A stretch of 64,000 nucleotides of DNA from assembly GCF_034627025.1 (NCBI RefSeq), contig NZ_CP141050.1, forward strand, positions 806,001-870,000, written 5' to 3'. The position numbers were made by a program, and so were the translations under genes. A model generated the notes under the pieces. The model saw only the letters and a program-made list of their open reading frames with translations. It did not search any database and was not told where the DNA came from. Positions 16,295-25,602 of this stretch are shown one piece after another (position 1 is the first letter of the stretch; every line of letters starts with the position of its first letter). Origin of the DNA: Microvirga lotononidis. Its GTDB lineage: Bacteria > Pseudomonadota > Alphaproteobacteria > Rhizobiales > Beijerinckiaceae.

Positions 16295-17745
16295 GAGGAC
16301 ACGCCACGAACCGGACGGGGCTCGCATCTTGGTGGGATACCCGAGCCACCCTTTCGCCGAAGCCAGGATGGCGTGACTGGGAGCGTATCGGCACGAGCGC
16401 GGTCATCCCGCTCCTGAAGGAGGCGGAACTCGAAGCGGAGCGCACGGCGGGATGGGTCCGGATCGTGCTCGCAGCAGTCCTGGCCGCGAGCCTGCTGGTG
16501 TCCGGCCGGATCGCGGCCATTGCCGGCTACGAGGACATTTGGGCACGGCTCGGGTTCGGGGCCGTTGCCGTCGCCGCTTTCCTGGCACACGGTATCGTGT
16601 CGCTCGTTCTCGTGCGGACTGGGGCGTATGCACCCTGGACGGCGTTCGCCCTGACCGCCGGCGACGCGATCATCGTCGTGCTGGCCGTCGCCGCAGCGCT
16701 CCGGGATACCGAACTTCGCGGGAATTGGATTGCCATCGCTCCGGCCCTGTGGGCAGCCCCGCTGCTGTTGGCCGTCGGGGCGCTGCGGTATCGACCGGGC
16801 ATCCAGCTCTGGGCCACGGGCATCATGATCGCCGGGCTGGGCCTCGTCGCGGTCGCGTCCCATCGCAGCATCTTCCTGCCGCCCGCCGATGCCGCCGCAT
16901 TCGCGGCGAACCCCGCGGCCACGGACCTCCTGTCGCTGCCGTTCAACCTGGTCCGCGCCGTCATGCTGGCGCTCGCGGGCGCGACGACGGCCCTGGTCAT
17001 GCTGCGGGCCCGCCGCCTGCTTCATCGCGCCGTGACGGAGGCCAGCGAGCGGGCAAGCCTCGCACGTTTCCTTCCCGCCGAGATCGCGCCCCTTATGGAG
17101 GGGGGCAACCTTGAAGTTTGGCGGCGGGGACGCCGCCAAGAGATCACCGCCCTATTCGTCGACCTTCGCGGCTCGACCGCCCTGGCCGAGTACATGGACC
17201 CGGCGCGGCTGTCGGTCTTCATCTCATCCTTCCGTCGTCGGGTGATGCAGGCGGCGCAGACCCATGGCGGTGTGGTCGACAAGTTCATGGGGGACGGAGC
17301 GCTCCTGATCTTCGGCGTCCCGCAGTCGGAACCGGAGGATGCCCGGCGCGCGATCCTGTGCGCCCGGGAGATCCTCCGGCTCGTCGCGCGCTGGAATGCC
17401 AAGCGTCGCTTCGATCCGCCGGTGCGGGTCGGCATCGGCCTGCACACCGGCGAGGCGTTCTGCGGGGTGCTGGGAGCACAGGAACGGCTGGAGTTCACGG
17501 TCCTAGGCGACGTGGTGAACGTGGCCGCCCGCATCGAGCAGATGACGAAGCGGTTCGGCACGTCCCTAGTGGCCAGCGGGGCCACGGTCGTCCGGGCCGG
17601 CGAGGCCGGCGGCTGGCAGGAGGTCGGCCGTGAGGCTCCGAGGGGCCGATCAGGGGCGGTGCGGATGCTCACTCCCTCTGACCTGGTCACCGCCAGCCCG
17701 CATGAGCCAAGGTCTGGGGCAGAAGGCGGGGGCACCCATGGCTGA
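16291..17745 (+). CDS. Membrane-bound class III adenylate/guanylate cyclase
   Basis: The 484-residue protein has about six transmembrane helices (residues about 50-260, such as IVLAAVLAASLLVSGRIAAI and AIIVVLAVAAAL). A short linker follows, then a C-terminal class III cyclase domain (about 285-465). The domain has both metal-binding aspartates (FVDLRGST and DKFMGDG), a lysine in DKFMGDG at the usual base-recognition position, and VLGDVVNVAAR, the transition-state segment. It would make cAMP (or less likely cGMP) at the inner face of the membrane in response to a signal sensed by the membrane part. The ATG at 16291 overlaps the upstream stop. Confidence 0.88.
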   Translation: MRGHATNRTGLASWWDTRATLSPKPGWRDWERIGTSAVIPLLKEAELEAERTAGWVRIVLAAVLAASLLVSGRIAAIAGYEDIWARLGFGAVAVAAFLAHGIVSLVLVRTGAYAPWTAFALTAGDAIIVVLAVAAALRDTELRGNWIAIAPALWAAPLLLAVGALRYRPGIQLWATGIMIAGLGLVAVASHRSIFLPPADAAAFAANPAATDLLSLPFNLVRAVMLALAGATTALVMLRARRLLHRAVTEASERASLARFLPAEIAPLMEGGNLEVWRRGRRQEITALFVDLRGSTALAEYMDPARLSVFISSFRRRVMQAAQTHGGVVDKFMGDGALLIFGVPQSEPEDARRAILCAREILRLVARWNAKRRFDPPVRVGIGLHTGEAFCGVLGAQERLEFTVLGDVVNVAARIEQMTKRFGTSLVASGATVVRAGEAGGWQEVGREAPRGRSGAVRMLTPSDLVTASPHEPRSGAEGGGTHG

Positions 17746-17829
17746 CGTCATCAGGCCCACTCTTCCCCGACACCGATCGCCTTGGCACGCGATCACCCGT
17801 TCCATCGTGAATCTGCAAAGGAGACGTCA

Positions 17830-18009
17830 ATGCTCGTCAGACTGCCACTCTTCCTGATCCTGTCGGTCCTGGTCGCCGGTTGCGTGTCGGGTCCATCAGG
17901 CGGCCAGCCACCCAACTATGTCGAGTCCGAGCTCACCGACAACCCGATCCGGCGCGGATCGATGGTCGCGATGCCGGATCTGCCAGGTGACATTGGCGAA
18001 CCCGAGTAG
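17830..18009 (+). CDS. Small lipoprotein
   Basis: A 59-residue protein with a lipoprotein signal peptide ending LVAGC (lipobox, cysteine at about 18) and a short polar mature part (PNYVESELTDNPIRRGSM). AAGGAG stands 7 bp before the ATG. It follows the cyclase gene on the same strand by about 85 bp. It is probably anchored in the outer membrane; no family is recognised. Confidence 0.75.
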   Translation: MLVRLPLFLILSVLVAGCVSGPSGGQPPNYVESELTDNPIRRGSMVAMPDLPGDIGEPE

Positions 18010-18044
18010 GCGGCCTCTAGCCTGATGCAAACCAAATCGGAGGG

Positions 18045-18072
18045 GATGGATCCGGCTCGCACCGGATCCATC
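18045..18072. terminator. Hairpin between convergent genes
   Basis: A perfect 11-bp stem (GATGGATCCGG/CCGGATCCATC) and 6-nt loop lie between the convergent lipoprotein and channel-like genes. It probably terminates transcription from both sides, although no T-run is present. Confidence 0.6.
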
Positions 18073-18075
18073 GCT

Positions 18076-18555
18076 TCATCCGTTGGAGGTCGACCTGTCA
18101 TCTGGCGGCCGTTGCGATGGCCCCACAGCCTGGAACATTGCGAACATGAATGCGGTGGTCAGGCCGAACAGCAACACCCCGGCAAGCGATTGCAGGACAC
18201 CCATCATCTGCCAATGAGGCGCCAGCGCGACGCTGCCGCTGCCGAACCCTGTCATGGCGCCCAGCGAATAGAGCATTGCGGATTTCGCGGTCGGGAGGGC
18301 GCCGAGCGCGAGGTAGGCCAGGGCCCATGTGATCGCCTCGATCCCATGCAGCACCACGATCAGGAACACCGCTGCGTTCATCACCACAGCGAACCGGACC
18401 ATGAAAGTCCGCTTGCGGCTCACCTCTCGAAGCAGCACCGTGAAGCCGTCGTAGATGAAGGCAAGGCCGAAGACGTGGATGATCACGTTCAGCAGAATCA
18501 GCGGGAGGCTCCAGGCCCAGTCGCTGCCCCACGGCGCATCATCGAGAACATTCAT
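18076..18555 (-). CDS. Small two-pore-helix ion-channel-like membrane protein
   Basis: The 159-residue protein has four hydrophobic segments. The third and fourth surround a pore-like loop, YSLGAMTGFGSG, where TGFGS sits in the place of the potassium-channel filter TVGYG. The arrangement resembles the Ion_trans_2 fold, preceded by two extra helices (LPLILLNVIIHVFGLAFIY and FAVVMNAAVFLIVVLHGIE). GFG filters occur in some known potassium channels, but ion selectivity here is inference. It is convergent with the lipoprotein gene. Confidence 0.65.
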   Translation of the reverse strand: MNVLDDAPWGSDWAWSLPLILLNVIIHVFGLAFIYDGFTVLLREVSRKRTFMVRFAVVMNAAVFLIVVLHGIEAITWALAYLALGALPTAKSAMLYSLGAMTGFGSGSVALAPHWQMMGVLQSLAGVLLFGLTTAFMFAMFQAVGPSQRPPDDRSTSNG

Positions 18556-19011
18556 GGTGTTGTCCCGTCAAATAGGCTGGAGGCGAACTCGGCCCATCGT
18601 CGCCAGCGGCATATCCAATGCCGGCAACCGCAGCACGGGACTCTAGGCCGTGCACGTTATCGGAAGTTGCCGTTCCGCGCCAGGATGCATCGGATGGCGC
18701 GCCGGGCAGGACCGCTTCGCGTTTCACGAAGAAGGCGGCCTCATCTTGTCCAGGATTGAACGTCGGTAATTTCCGAAGGTCTGGAAATGGCACCCCTGAG
18801 ACGTAAGAGCTTGGTCTGCTTCGGCGTTCGAGAGCCGACGTTCATTTAGCCGTCGGAATGCGAATGTCTGACAAAATCGCGGCTATCTCACCAGGGATGA
18901 GTTCGACCAGATGTTCGGGCCAGAGCTGCCGTCGGACCGGCTGGTGGCTCTCAAGCGCGAGCTCTGGAAGCTGCACATCAGCATCCTCATGGTGGGAGAT
19001 AAGCGCTGAAA
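18556..19011. other. Gene-poor stretch with a possible small coding remnant
   Basis: A plus-strand frame at about 18876-19009 reads TRDEFDQMFGPELPSDRL and then a helical VALKRELWKLHISILMVGDK before a stop. Its composition looks like real protein, but it lacks a good start because a TGA lies just upstream. It may be the tail of a decayed small gene. Nothing else is seen. Confidence 0.35.
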
Positions 19012-19227
19012 TCAAGCGCGAGGCGGTGAGGGAAGCTCCGCGCCCTCGAACCAAGCATGGGTTGCGGCCTCACGGGCGGTCTGCTCATCCTCGAAGCCAC
19101 GATCAGTGGGCTTCTCAAAGCCGCAGACATGGCACTGAACAGCGGCGGCGAAGCCACCATCATCCGTAATGAAGCTCAGGATGGATGCTGCATCGCAGGA
19201 ACACTGTGGACAGACCCTCTGGCTCAT
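19012..19227 (-). CDS. Small zinc-ribbon protein (Lar-like)
   Basis: A 71-residue protein with two CxxC knuckles (CPQC near the start and CHVC at about 32-35) separated by a beta-rich segment, followed by a helix with DEQTAREAATHAWF. The layout resembles Lar-type restriction-alleviation and related phage or small zinc-ribbon proteins, though homology is not certain. A GGAG-containing site precedes the ATG. It probably binds zinc; the partner is unknown. Confidence 0.65.
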   Translation of the reverse strand: MSQRVCPQCSCDAASILSFITDDGGFAAAVQCHVCGFEKPTDRGFEDEQTAREAATHAWFEGAELPSPPRA

Positions 19228-19575
19228 GTGGCTCCTTCTTTCCGGCGATTACTGCTGATTGACGAGGCTCACACCTATGGTGGCGCTTCCGAGCCGGGAT
19301 GATAGCGACAAATTTGTGCAAAGCACAATGGCAGAAGGTGTGAGGCCAGGGCAAGGAGGCACTGACATTACTCCCGCCGGTCGCGTTCGACGGCCTCGCG
19401 CCCCTCAGACAGAACGGCATGCAAACAGATAGCTTCCCGCGAAACACAGGGAGCCCATTAGGCTACAACGAGGACCGTGGGCTCTGATTTGATGTGGGCC
19501 GGCTCATCAGAAAGGGTTGGCCATCGGATCATAAATCGTATCTCATGCCGCCATGATCAACCAAGGGGAGTGTGC
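19228..19575. other. Intergenic region
   Basis: About 350 bp. I see no gene or clear structure apart from AGGGGAG, the ribosome site of the next gene, at the right end. Confidence 0.4.
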
Positions 19576-19767
19576 ATGTTCTTCGTTGTGACGGGACAAG
19601 GGCTGAATGGGCCTCTCGCGGTGACCTGCGAGACGGCTGCCGCAGCGGTCGAGAAGGCCCGTGCTTTTATTACTGACGGAGCGCTCGACGTCCTCATCAC
19701 TGATGCGGACGGGCGGCAGCATCCCCCGCACGACTTCCACCGACTCCTCCTCGAGACCCACTCCTGA
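19576..19767 (+). CDS. Small conserved hypothetical protein
   Basis: A 63-residue protein (MFFVVTGQGLNGPLAVTCET..) with a beta-alpha-beta look: VTGQGLNGPLAV, a helix AAAAVEKARAFITDG, then VLITDADGRQ. The ATG at 19576 follows AGGGGAG. A 30-bp palindrome just after the stop probably ends the transcript. The function is unknown. Confidence 0.65.
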   Translation: MFFVVTGQGLNGPLAVTCETAAAAVEKARAFITDGALDVLITDADGRQHPPHDFHRLLLETHS

Positions 19768-19771
19768 TAAG

Positions 19772-19801
19772 GCCTGTTCCGGCTTCGAAGCCGGAACAGG
19801 C
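19772..19801 (+). terminator. 30-bp perfect palindrome
   Basis: GCCTGTTCCGGCT, TCGA, then AGCCGGAACAGGC form a perfect hairpin 4 bp after the stop of the 63-residue gene. There is no T-run, so it is a terminator candidate of the type common in high-GC genomes. Confidence 0.6.
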
Positions 19802-19978
19802 GCCTGCAGAAGGCCTACCTGACGGCCAAGCCTAACCATTTGCCGAAGAGACGGCTCCTGTACTTCGCCATCGGAGCCAGTTGCATGAGCCGTCTCACCG
19901 CACTGATCGATTTTATCTCCCTGGCGGTACCGTTCCCATCCAACCTTGCAATCCGGCATAGAAGCTCTATATTCAACT

Positions 19979-20345
19979 CATCGGATTTTGGCCGGACAAT
20001 CGGGTCGTTTCGCTTTTGACACTGTCAGGCGCACGTTCGGACTTTCTTACCATTACATCGACGAACCGGGTTGAGGCCGCGCTTTGGCGGGCCTTCGCCC
20101 ACGTGCATCTGCGACAATCGCGAAAGGCTACCCCCATGATTACGGGCACAGTAAAATTCTACAACGAGATGAAGGGCTTCGGTTTCATCCAGCCGAACGA
20201 CGGCAGCAAGGACGTGTTCGTCCATGCGACCGCTCTTGAGCGTGCTGGCATGCGCAATCTCGTCGAAGGCCAGAAGGTCTCCTTCGACACCGCCGAGGAC
20301 CGCCGCTCCGGCAAAGTCGCCGTCAATAACATCGAGAATGCGTGA
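19979..20345 (+). repeat. csp duplication, copy A (inverted relative to copy B)
   Basis: About 365 bp, comprising a long leader plus the csp coding region and ending at the stop codon. It is nearly identical to the minus-strand segment at 26290-26656; only a handful of bases differ. Confidence 0.9.
20136..20345 (+). CDS. Cold-shock protein (CspA family), copy A
   Basis: The 69-residue CSD protein has the RNP1-like GFGFIQP and RNP2-like VFVHATAL motifs that bind single-stranded RNA and DNA. CspA-type proteins melt RNA structure in the cold or under stress. The leader of about 155 bp is long and shared with copy B, as expected for a csp mRNA whose 5' UTR folds in response to temperature (inference). 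The two proteins differ at one residue (Ser here, Ala in copy B, in GQKVxFDTA). Longer in-frame starts lie in the leader and are rejected. Confidence 0.92.
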   Translation: MITGTVKFYNEMKGFGFIQPNDGSKDVFVHATALERAGMRNLVEGQKVSFDTAEDRRSGKVAVNNIENA

Positions 20346-20390
20346 TCCTCGATGATAGGCTCAGAACATTGTCTGTGCCGCTAAGCCTTG

Positions 20391-20418
20391 AAGCCGCTCC
20401 CGCGTGGGGCGGCTTTTT
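20391..20418 (+). terminator. Rho-independent terminator after csp copy A
   Basis: AAGCCGCTCC pairs with GGGGCGGCTT around CGCGT and is followed by a run of T (20414-20418). Confidence 0.85.
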
Positions 20419-20483
20419 CGTTTGTGCCACCCGACACCCGTCGCGCTCGCATACGCGTCACGGCCCATCTTCAGGAGAAAAGA

Positions 20484-20693
20484 ATGTCTCACAAGTATAA
20501 AGTTCATCAGTTGGTCCGCATCACCCATCCGAACTTCTCAGATAAGCGTGCCAGCTCAAGTGGCATCTACGAGGTGACCCGCCTCATGCCGGCCGATCAG
20601 ACTGGTGAAGTTTCTTACCGCATCAAATCGGCCGGCTTCGGCGAGCGCGCCGTGCGCGAGAGCGAGATCACTGCAAGGGCCTCCGAGATTTGA
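20484..20693 (+). CDS. Small conserved protein, paralogue of the 25977 gene
   Basis: A 69-residue protein: MSHKYKVHQLVRITHP.., then SSGIYEVTRLMPADQTGEVSYRIKS and a closing ERAVRESEI. The beta-rich core, which looks like a small SH3-like barrel, is about 65 percent identical to the 63-residue product of 25977-26168. Both genes sit next to a csp copy. AGGAG precedes the ATG. The function is unknown; the repeated pairing with csp suggests a stress-related role. Confidence 0.75.
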   Translation: MSHKYKVHQLVRITHPNFSDKRASSSGIYEVTRLMPADQTGEVSYRIKSAGFGERAVRESEITARASEI

Positions 20694-20983
20694 ACAGCGG
20701 CGAGGCCTTCTTCCACGGATCCCAGATCTACGATCCTGTCGCGCTGCTTCGACGAGACGATGAGGTCTTGTACATTGCTCGTGTTGGCATGAAGGCTTCA
20801 CGACAGTTTATGATCCTCACACCCACGGGGGAACCCGCATGGCCGCATGAGCCCCTCGGCAGCCTCTCAGACATCGCCTGGGCGCTTCGAGCCCATGAAT
20901 GGCACGACGTGGTGCCTGGATCCGTTGGACAGAATGAGCGGTTAGCCAAGACGCTGGCCCGCCTGCTGATTGAACGTGCTTAG
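20690..20983 (+). CDS. Hypothetical protein, TTG start overlapping upstream stop
   Basis: A 97-residue protein (NSGEAFFHGSQIYDPVALL.., then FMILTPTGEPAWPHEPLG). The first codon is a TTG that overlaps the stop of the upstream gene in TTGA, so it is probably made by translational coupling. A C-terminal helix (NERLAKTLARLLIERA) is clear. No family is recognised. Confidence 0.6.
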   Translation: MNSGEAFFHGSQIYDPVALLRRDDEVLYIARVGMKASRQFMILTPTGEPAWPHEPLGSLSDIAWALRAHEWHDVVPGSVGQNERLAKTLARLLIERA

Positions 20984-21034
20984 GTGATTGAGCTACCAGT
21001 GGATGAACAGGTAACAGGACGGAGGAACCAGACG

Positions 21035-21340
21035 ATGGCTGATCAACCGACCAATCTCGATGCTCATCGCGGCATGGCGGCCCAGAAGGCAACCGACCTT
21101 CGACGCCTCCGGGCAGAAGTCGAAGCCGATCAGGAAGCGCTGCGTACCAGACAAGCTGCCCTTGAGGATCTGCTGGCAGCCGCACCCGCCACCGATTGGC
21201 ACGAGGCGGTCGAGAAGGCGCGCTATCTGCTGGGCCTCTTCGCACAGAGCTTGGATGCAAGCGATCAGCGCCGCCGCAAGCTGATCGACCGCGTGCTGGC
21301 CGACTTCGACCATTTGCTCGACAACCCGACACGCGAGTGA
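21035..21340 (+). CDS. Small coiled-coil protein
   Basis: A 101-residue, strongly helical and charged protein. Residues about 15-50 (KATDLRRLRAEVEADQEALR) form a coiled coil, followed by a second helix DWHEAVEKARYLLGLFAQSL. GGAGG stands 9 bp before the ATG at 21035. It continues the small-gene run after csp. No function is assigned. Confidence 0.65.
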   Translation: MADQPTNLDAHRGMAAQKATDLRRLRAEVEADQEALRTRQAALEDLLAAAPATDWHEAVEKARYLLGLFAQSLDASDQRRRKLIDRVLADFDHLLDNPTRE

Positions 21341-21378
21341 GACAATTTCACCCGCGAACTGACTGACAAACGCGTTTC

Positions 21379-22059
21379 ATGATTCCTTGGGTCTTACTCG
21401 AAACGGCAAACATTCCGGGCGACCGGGGCGACTTGCGCCTAAAGAGGCGTGGGGCCGAGTTCTCCATCATGCTGGGCAGCAACGAGCTGATGAACAGCCG
21501 CCTCAGTGGTTCCGAGGAGGCGCTCGCCAGACTGGCCTGCCTGAAACTTCGGGGCCGCGAGCGTCCAAAAATCCTGATCGGTGGGTTGGGGATGGGCTTT
21601 ACGCTTCGTGCTGCGCTCGCTGAACTCGGCCCAGATGCTCAGGTCACTGTGGCCGAACTGGTGCCCGCCGTCGTGGCCTGGGCCCGCGGTCCCATGGCCG
21701 AAGTATTCGGCGATAGCCTTTCCGATCCCCGCGTCAGCATCGTCGAAGGGGATGTCGGCGGCCTGATCAGATCGAGCCGGTCCACTTACGATGCAATTGT
21801 GCTGGATGTCGACAACGGGCCCGAGGGACTGACACGCACGGCCAATGACAGCCTCTACGACTTGTTGGGGCTAAGCTCCGCTCGGACAGCACTGACTCCC
21901 GGTGGCGTCTTTGCCGTCTGGTCATCGGCGCCGAATAGAGCCTTCACCCAGCGCCTCCGTAGGGCGGGATTTGGTGTGGATGAGGTCAACGCTCGCGCCC
22001 ACGGAACACGTAGGGGCGCAAGACACACGATCTGGATTGCGACCAAACCGGCTGGCTAA
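21379..22059 (+). CDS. Spermidine synthase-like SAM-dependent methyltransferase-fold protein
   Basis: The 226-residue protein has a Rossmann fold with motif I ILIGGLGMGFTLRAAL. An acidic motif II follows (VTVAELVPAVVAWARGP), then DPRVSIVEGDV and YDAIVLDVDNGPEGLT, typical of spermidine-synthase-like enzymes. True spermidine synthases bind decarboxylated SAM and putrescine and are about 280 residues. This shorter form lacks the N-terminal beta domain, so its substrate is open. It is convergent with the hybrid kinase gene. Confidence 0.75.
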   Translation: MIPWVLLETANIPGDRGDLRLKRRGAEFSIMLGSNELMNSRLSGSEEALARLACLKLRGRERPKILIGGLGMGFTLRAALAELGPDAQVTVAELVPAVVAWARGPMAEVFGDSLSDPRVSIVEGDVGGLIRSSRSTYDAIVLDVDNGPEGLTRTANDSLYDLLGLSSARTALTPGGVFAVWSSAPNRAFTQRLRRAGFGVDEVNARAHGTRRGARHTIWIATKPAG

Positions 22060-22107
22060 CCTGCGTCGCAGGCCCAAACCTGGAGAGGCAGTGCCACGTA
22101 TCCTTTG

Positions 22108-24285
22108 CTATTTGGCCTGTGCCCGCTTGCGCAGCTTGCGGGATGCCTTGCGAAGCACGCGAGACAGGGCCTCAACGGAATAGGGCTTCTGCAACAGCTC
22201 GAACCCGTGCCCTCCCTCAGCTAGCACGTGGCTGTAGCCGCTCGTCAGTATCAGCGGCAGATCAGGGTAGAGCCGTTGCACGTGGCGCGCCAACTCCACA
22301 CCGTTCATGCCCGGCATCACCACGTCCGAGAACACGATGTCATGGGCACCCGGAGACGCCGCCAACTTGTCGAGCGCCGCTTGCGCATTCTCGACCCACG
22401 TCGTGCGATAGCCCAACTCTTCCAGCGTCTGCGTCACGAAGGTGCCGACGTCGCGGTTGTCCTCGACCACGAGCACGCAGGTCCCGTACCCGTCTTCGGT
22501 GGTCTCCTCCTCTGGAGCGGCCACTCCAGGAGCGGCTATGACCCGGGGCAGGTACAGCGTGAATGTAGTACCCTGGCCAACCTCGCTCTCGACAATCACC
22601 TGTCCGCCGGACTGCTTGACGAACCCGAACACCTGGGACAATCCGAGGCCGGTGCCGTGGCCGACGCCCTTCGTGGTGAAAAACGGCTCGAAGATCTGAT
22701 CTATCTGATCCGAAGGGATGCCTGAGCCAGTATCGGCGATCGAAATGGCCACGTAAGGGGCCTTGATCGCCGCGTGTCTGCGGACAGCGGGCATTGTCTC
22801 GGTCGGCTCTACGGTGATCGTGATCTGGCCCTCACCGTCCATCGCGTCACGCGCGTTGACCACAATGTTAATCAGCGCCGTGTCGAATTGGCTCGGATCG
22901 GCGCTGATGAAACACGGCTCATCGGGCAGGTATGTGATGATCTCGATCCGTGTCCCAGTCAGCGTACGGACCATATCGCTGAGCACATGAACTGCCTGCC
23001 CAGCGTCGAACGTCTCAGGTTTGAGGGCCTGGCGGCGGGCAAAGGCGAGCAGCTGGCTCGTGAGCTTGGCGGCTCGGTCCACGGTATCGGAGATCGCAGC
23101 GACATAGCGGGCCCGCCGCTCCTCCGGCAGGTTCGGTCGCTTAAGGAGGTCGGTCGACGATTTGATGACCGTGAGCAGGTTGTTGAAGTCGTGCGCCACG
23201 CCCCCCGTGAGCTGGCCCACCGCCTCCATCTTCTGGGACTGGCGCAGAGCCTCTTGCGCCTGGGCCAATGCAGCCTGCTCACGCAGCCGCTCGGTCACAT
23301 CGGTCACGAAATGGTAGCAACCAATGCGTTCGCCGCATTCGTTGCGCAGCGTGCGGAACTTGATCTCGTAGTAAGGCTGAACTCGATCAGGATCGCCGTA
23401 CTCCTCGATGACCGTGACCTCTTCGCCCGCAAGCCCGCGACCCCATGCGGCCCGCACTTGAGCCTGCTGGTCTGGTTGTCCGGCGAGGAGCTCGAGCATG
23501 TTGTCGCCGGCCCTCGGCCGCACGCCATAGATCCGCTCGAACTCGTCAGCGTTGGCATTGTTGATCGCCAGGATGGTGTAGTCGAGGCCGACCGCCATCA
23601 CCATGATGTCAGTGCTCTCGATCATCGTGGCGAGCACGTTGCGCTCGGCCGTGCGCTTCGCAACCTGTTCTTCCAGTTCAGCATTCAGCGCCCGCAGTTC
23701 GTCTTGGCTGCGCCGGAGTTTGAGGTCCGAGCGGTGCCGCTCGATGGCGAGGGCGGCCGTCTGGGTGACAAAGGCGATGGCATCGAGGTCGGCGGTGGTT
23801 GGGGTGCGAGGCTCGCTGTAGTAGATGGCAAAAGTGCCCAACACACTGCCATCAGCAGCCTTGATCGGCGTCGACCAGCAGGCCCGCAGGCCATGGTCCA
23901 GCGCGAGGTCGCGAAAATCCTTCCACAACGGATCAGTGTTGATGTCGCTCACGTAGACGGCGGAGCCGCGAGTGGCGGCGGTGCCGCAGGAGCCAACCCC
24001 CTCACCGATCGTGATGCCGTCGATGGCCTCGTTGTACGCGACCGGCAGACTCGGGGCAGCGCCATGGCGCAGGTGCCGACCATCCTCGCTCAGGAATAGA
24101 ATCGAGGTCAGCATCTGTCCGGAGGCCTGAGCCTCGACCGCGCGGAGTAGATCTTCGAGAACTTGAGTGAGCGGGACCCCGGCGGCGATCTGGCCGAGAA
24201 CGTACCGCTCGCGCTCGATCAGCATCCTCGCTCGGTCCGCACCATCGCGGCGTCCGAAGGTTGAAGCGGTTTCAGGCACGTTCAT
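22108..24285 (-). CDS. Hybrid sensor histidine kinase (GAF-PAS-HisKA-HATPase-REC)
   Basis: The 725-residue cytoplasmic sensor has a GAF domain (about 25-190) and a PAS domain (about 215-335). A HisKA box with the phosphorylated histidine in [13 protein letters not shown] (about 360) follows, then an ATPase domain ([31 protein letters not shown]). The C-terminal receiver (about 600-720) has the phospho-acceptor Asp in VFSDVVMPG. No membrane segment is seen. Its ATG overlaps the stop of the ParD-like gene in ATGA, so the two are translationally coupled. GAF and PAS point to a soluble ligand, redox or light input, which the sequence does not specify. Its output partner is not adjacent. Confidence 0.9.
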   Translation of the reverse strand: MNVPETASTFGRRDGADRARMLIERERYVLGQIAAGVPLTQVLEDLLRAVEAQASGQMLTSILFLSEDGRHLRHGAAPSLPVAYNEAIDGITIGEGVGSCGTAATRGSAVYVSDINTDPLWKDFRDLALDHGLRACWSTPIKAADGSVLGTFAIYYSEPRTPTTADLDAIAFVTQTAALAIERHRSDLKLRRSQDELRALNAELEEQVAKRTAERNVLATMIESTDIMVMAVGLDYTILAINNANADEFERIYGVRPRAGDNMLELLAGQPDQQAQVRAAWGRGLAGEEVTVIEEYGDPDRVQPYYEIKFRTLRNECGERIGCYHFVTDVTERLREQAALAQAQEALRQSQKMEAVGQLTGGVAHDFNNLLTVIKSSTDLLKRPNLPEERRARYVAAISDTVDRAAKLTSQLLAFARRQALKPETFDAGQAVHVLSDMVRTLTGTRIEIITYLPDEPCFISADPSQFDTALINIVVNARDAMDGEGQITITVEPTETMPAVRRHAAIKAPYVAISIADTGSGIPSDQIDQIFEPFFTTKGVGHGTGLGLSQVFGFVKQSGGQVIVESEVGQGTTFTLYLPRVIAAPGVAAPEEETTEDGYGTCVLVVEDNRDVGTFVTQTLEELGYRTTWVENAQAALDKLAASPGAHDIVFSDVVMPGMNGVELARHVQRLYPDLPLILTSGYSHVLAEGGHGFELLQKPYSVEALSRVLRKASRKLRKRAQAK

Positions 24286-24500
24286 GAGTCACGTTCATGA
24301 TCCGGCACAGCGGGGGTCACCGATAGCGTCCCGCGCTCAGCCCTAGCTCTGGCCCTGTCCTCGTCCTGCTCGATCAGCAGGCGCAAGCCCGCTCGGACGA
24401 CCTCACTCACCGAGGCATAGTCACCCTTGGCAACTTGGCTTGCCACGTACTGCGCAAGCGGGGCCGTCAAGGCGACATGGTGAGAGTATTTCGCAGCCAT
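24282..24500 (-). CDS. ParD-like ribbon-helix-helix antitoxin, no toxin partner
   Basis: The 72-residue protein matches ParD/CopG antitoxins: VALTAPLAQYVASQVAKG, YASVSEVVRAGLRLLIEQDE. ParD dimers bind DNA through a beta ribbon and neutralise ParE. Here the following gene is a histidine kinase instead of ParE, overlapping by 4 bp. The start at MAAKYS is the usual ParD beginning; MFS, three codons earlier, is possible. It may have become a regulator of the kinase gene. Confidence 0.8.
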   Translation of the reverse strand: MAAKYSHHVALTAPLAQYVASQVAKGDYASVSEVVRAGLRLLIEQDEDRARARAERGTLSVTPAVPDHERDS

Positions 24501-24680
24501 GGAGAACATATAAACGATGCCGACGAGGGTGTCACCATCCAACCACCCCGAGGGTGCGCAGCCCCTCCAGGTAGTGCGGTTTCACGGCATCTCGCGGGGA
24601 GAAAACCTGGATCGTCACGATGTCGAGCTTAGTTCAGGCCGCGCACATGGCGGATCTATCGGAAATCTCGGATCCCAGTC

Positions 24681-25259
24681 TCAAGCCGCTTCATCCTCAT
24701 TGTCTTGACCGTCCGTCGCGGCTGGGGACGGGTCACCCTTCGACGCGCGCGGCGACTTGGCCAGGCTCTGGCCAATCAACATCTGCGCCTCAGTTTGTGA
24801 AATGCCATAAACAACGGAGATTTCGCGAGCGAGTGTCTCAAGAGCTGACTCATAGAGCTGACGCTCGCTGTACGATGGCTCCGTCTGCTCAGGAGAGCGG
24901 TAGAGATCGCGCAAGACTTCTGCGAGCATCATCAGGTCACCCGAATTAATCTTGGCCTCGTACTCCTGGCCTCTCCGGGCCCACAAGCCACGCTTGGCCC
25001 GTGCATGTTCGCTAAGGACCTCAAGCACCTTCTCGACGACGGCCGGTTCCACGATCTTGCGCAGGCCACTGCCCGCTGCCTTGGCAATGGGAACGCGCAC
25101 CGTCATTTTGTCCTTCTCGAAGAAGATGACGAATACCTGAAGCTTGAAGCCGGCAACCTCCTGCTCCTCAATTGCAGTAATCCGGCCCACACCGTGAGAT
25201 GCGTACACAACTGTCTCGTCGGCCTTGAATGCGAGATCGGCCTTTTTTATTGTCGCCAT
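24681..25259 (-). CDS. carD: CarD-family transcriptional regulator
   Basis: The 192-residue protein has an N-terminal RNA-polymerase-interacting (Tudor-like) domain (VVYASHGVGRITAIEEQEV, FVIFFEKDKMTVRVPI) and a helical C-terminal DNA-contacting domain (KRGLWARRGQEYEAKI, then LAEVLRDLYR). CarD binds the polymerase beta subunit and stabilises open promoter complexes, mainly at rRNA promoters. The acidic, low-complexity tail (DGQDNEDEAA) is common in alphaproteobacterial forms. The start at MATIKK is set by homology. It may be a second copy, because most relatives keep carD elsewhere. Confidence 0.9.
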   Translation of the reverse strand: MATIKKADLAFKADETVVYASHGVGRITAIEEQEVAGFKLQVFVIFFEKDKMTVRVPIAKAAGSGLRKIVEPAVVEKVLEVLSEHARAKRGLWARRGQEYEAKINSGDLMMLAEVLRDLYRSPEQTEPSYSERQLYESALETLAREISVVYGISQTEAQMLIGQSLAKSPRASKGDPSPAATDGQDNEDEAA

Positions 25260-25602
25260 AAGGGGATTGCTTCCTTTGTCACTAACGTTAGTCAGCCAGG
25301 GCATTTCACTCGCACCAGGCAAAACGCCGTCGGAAGTAAAACGGTGATGAGACAAATTTTGTAAGACTTTGCTGCTTCAGCCGATCAACAACAGGCTTGG
25401 AGACCGATATCGACAAGCTTTTGCTGCATAAATCGTTCGGTCATCGGCGAGGATGTCAGCTCGGCGAATAACGAGGAGTGGCGTTCAAAGAAGCCATTCA
25501 GCGGCGCCTGCCTTGTCCTCCTAGGACTTGTTCATGGCTAATCCGGTGTGCCGTGGGGCCGATGACAGAGTCTTGGGTGTTTGCTCGATAACCCGGTTCA
25601 AC
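25260..25602. other. Intergenic region
   Basis: About 340 bp upstream of carD and downstream of the DUF6481-type gene. I see no gene and no clear structure. Confidence 0.4.

Noticed and set aside
24282..24500. Complete toxin-antitoxin pair
   Set aside because: Only ParD is present; the downstream gene is a histidine kinase and no ParE-like frame lies nearby.
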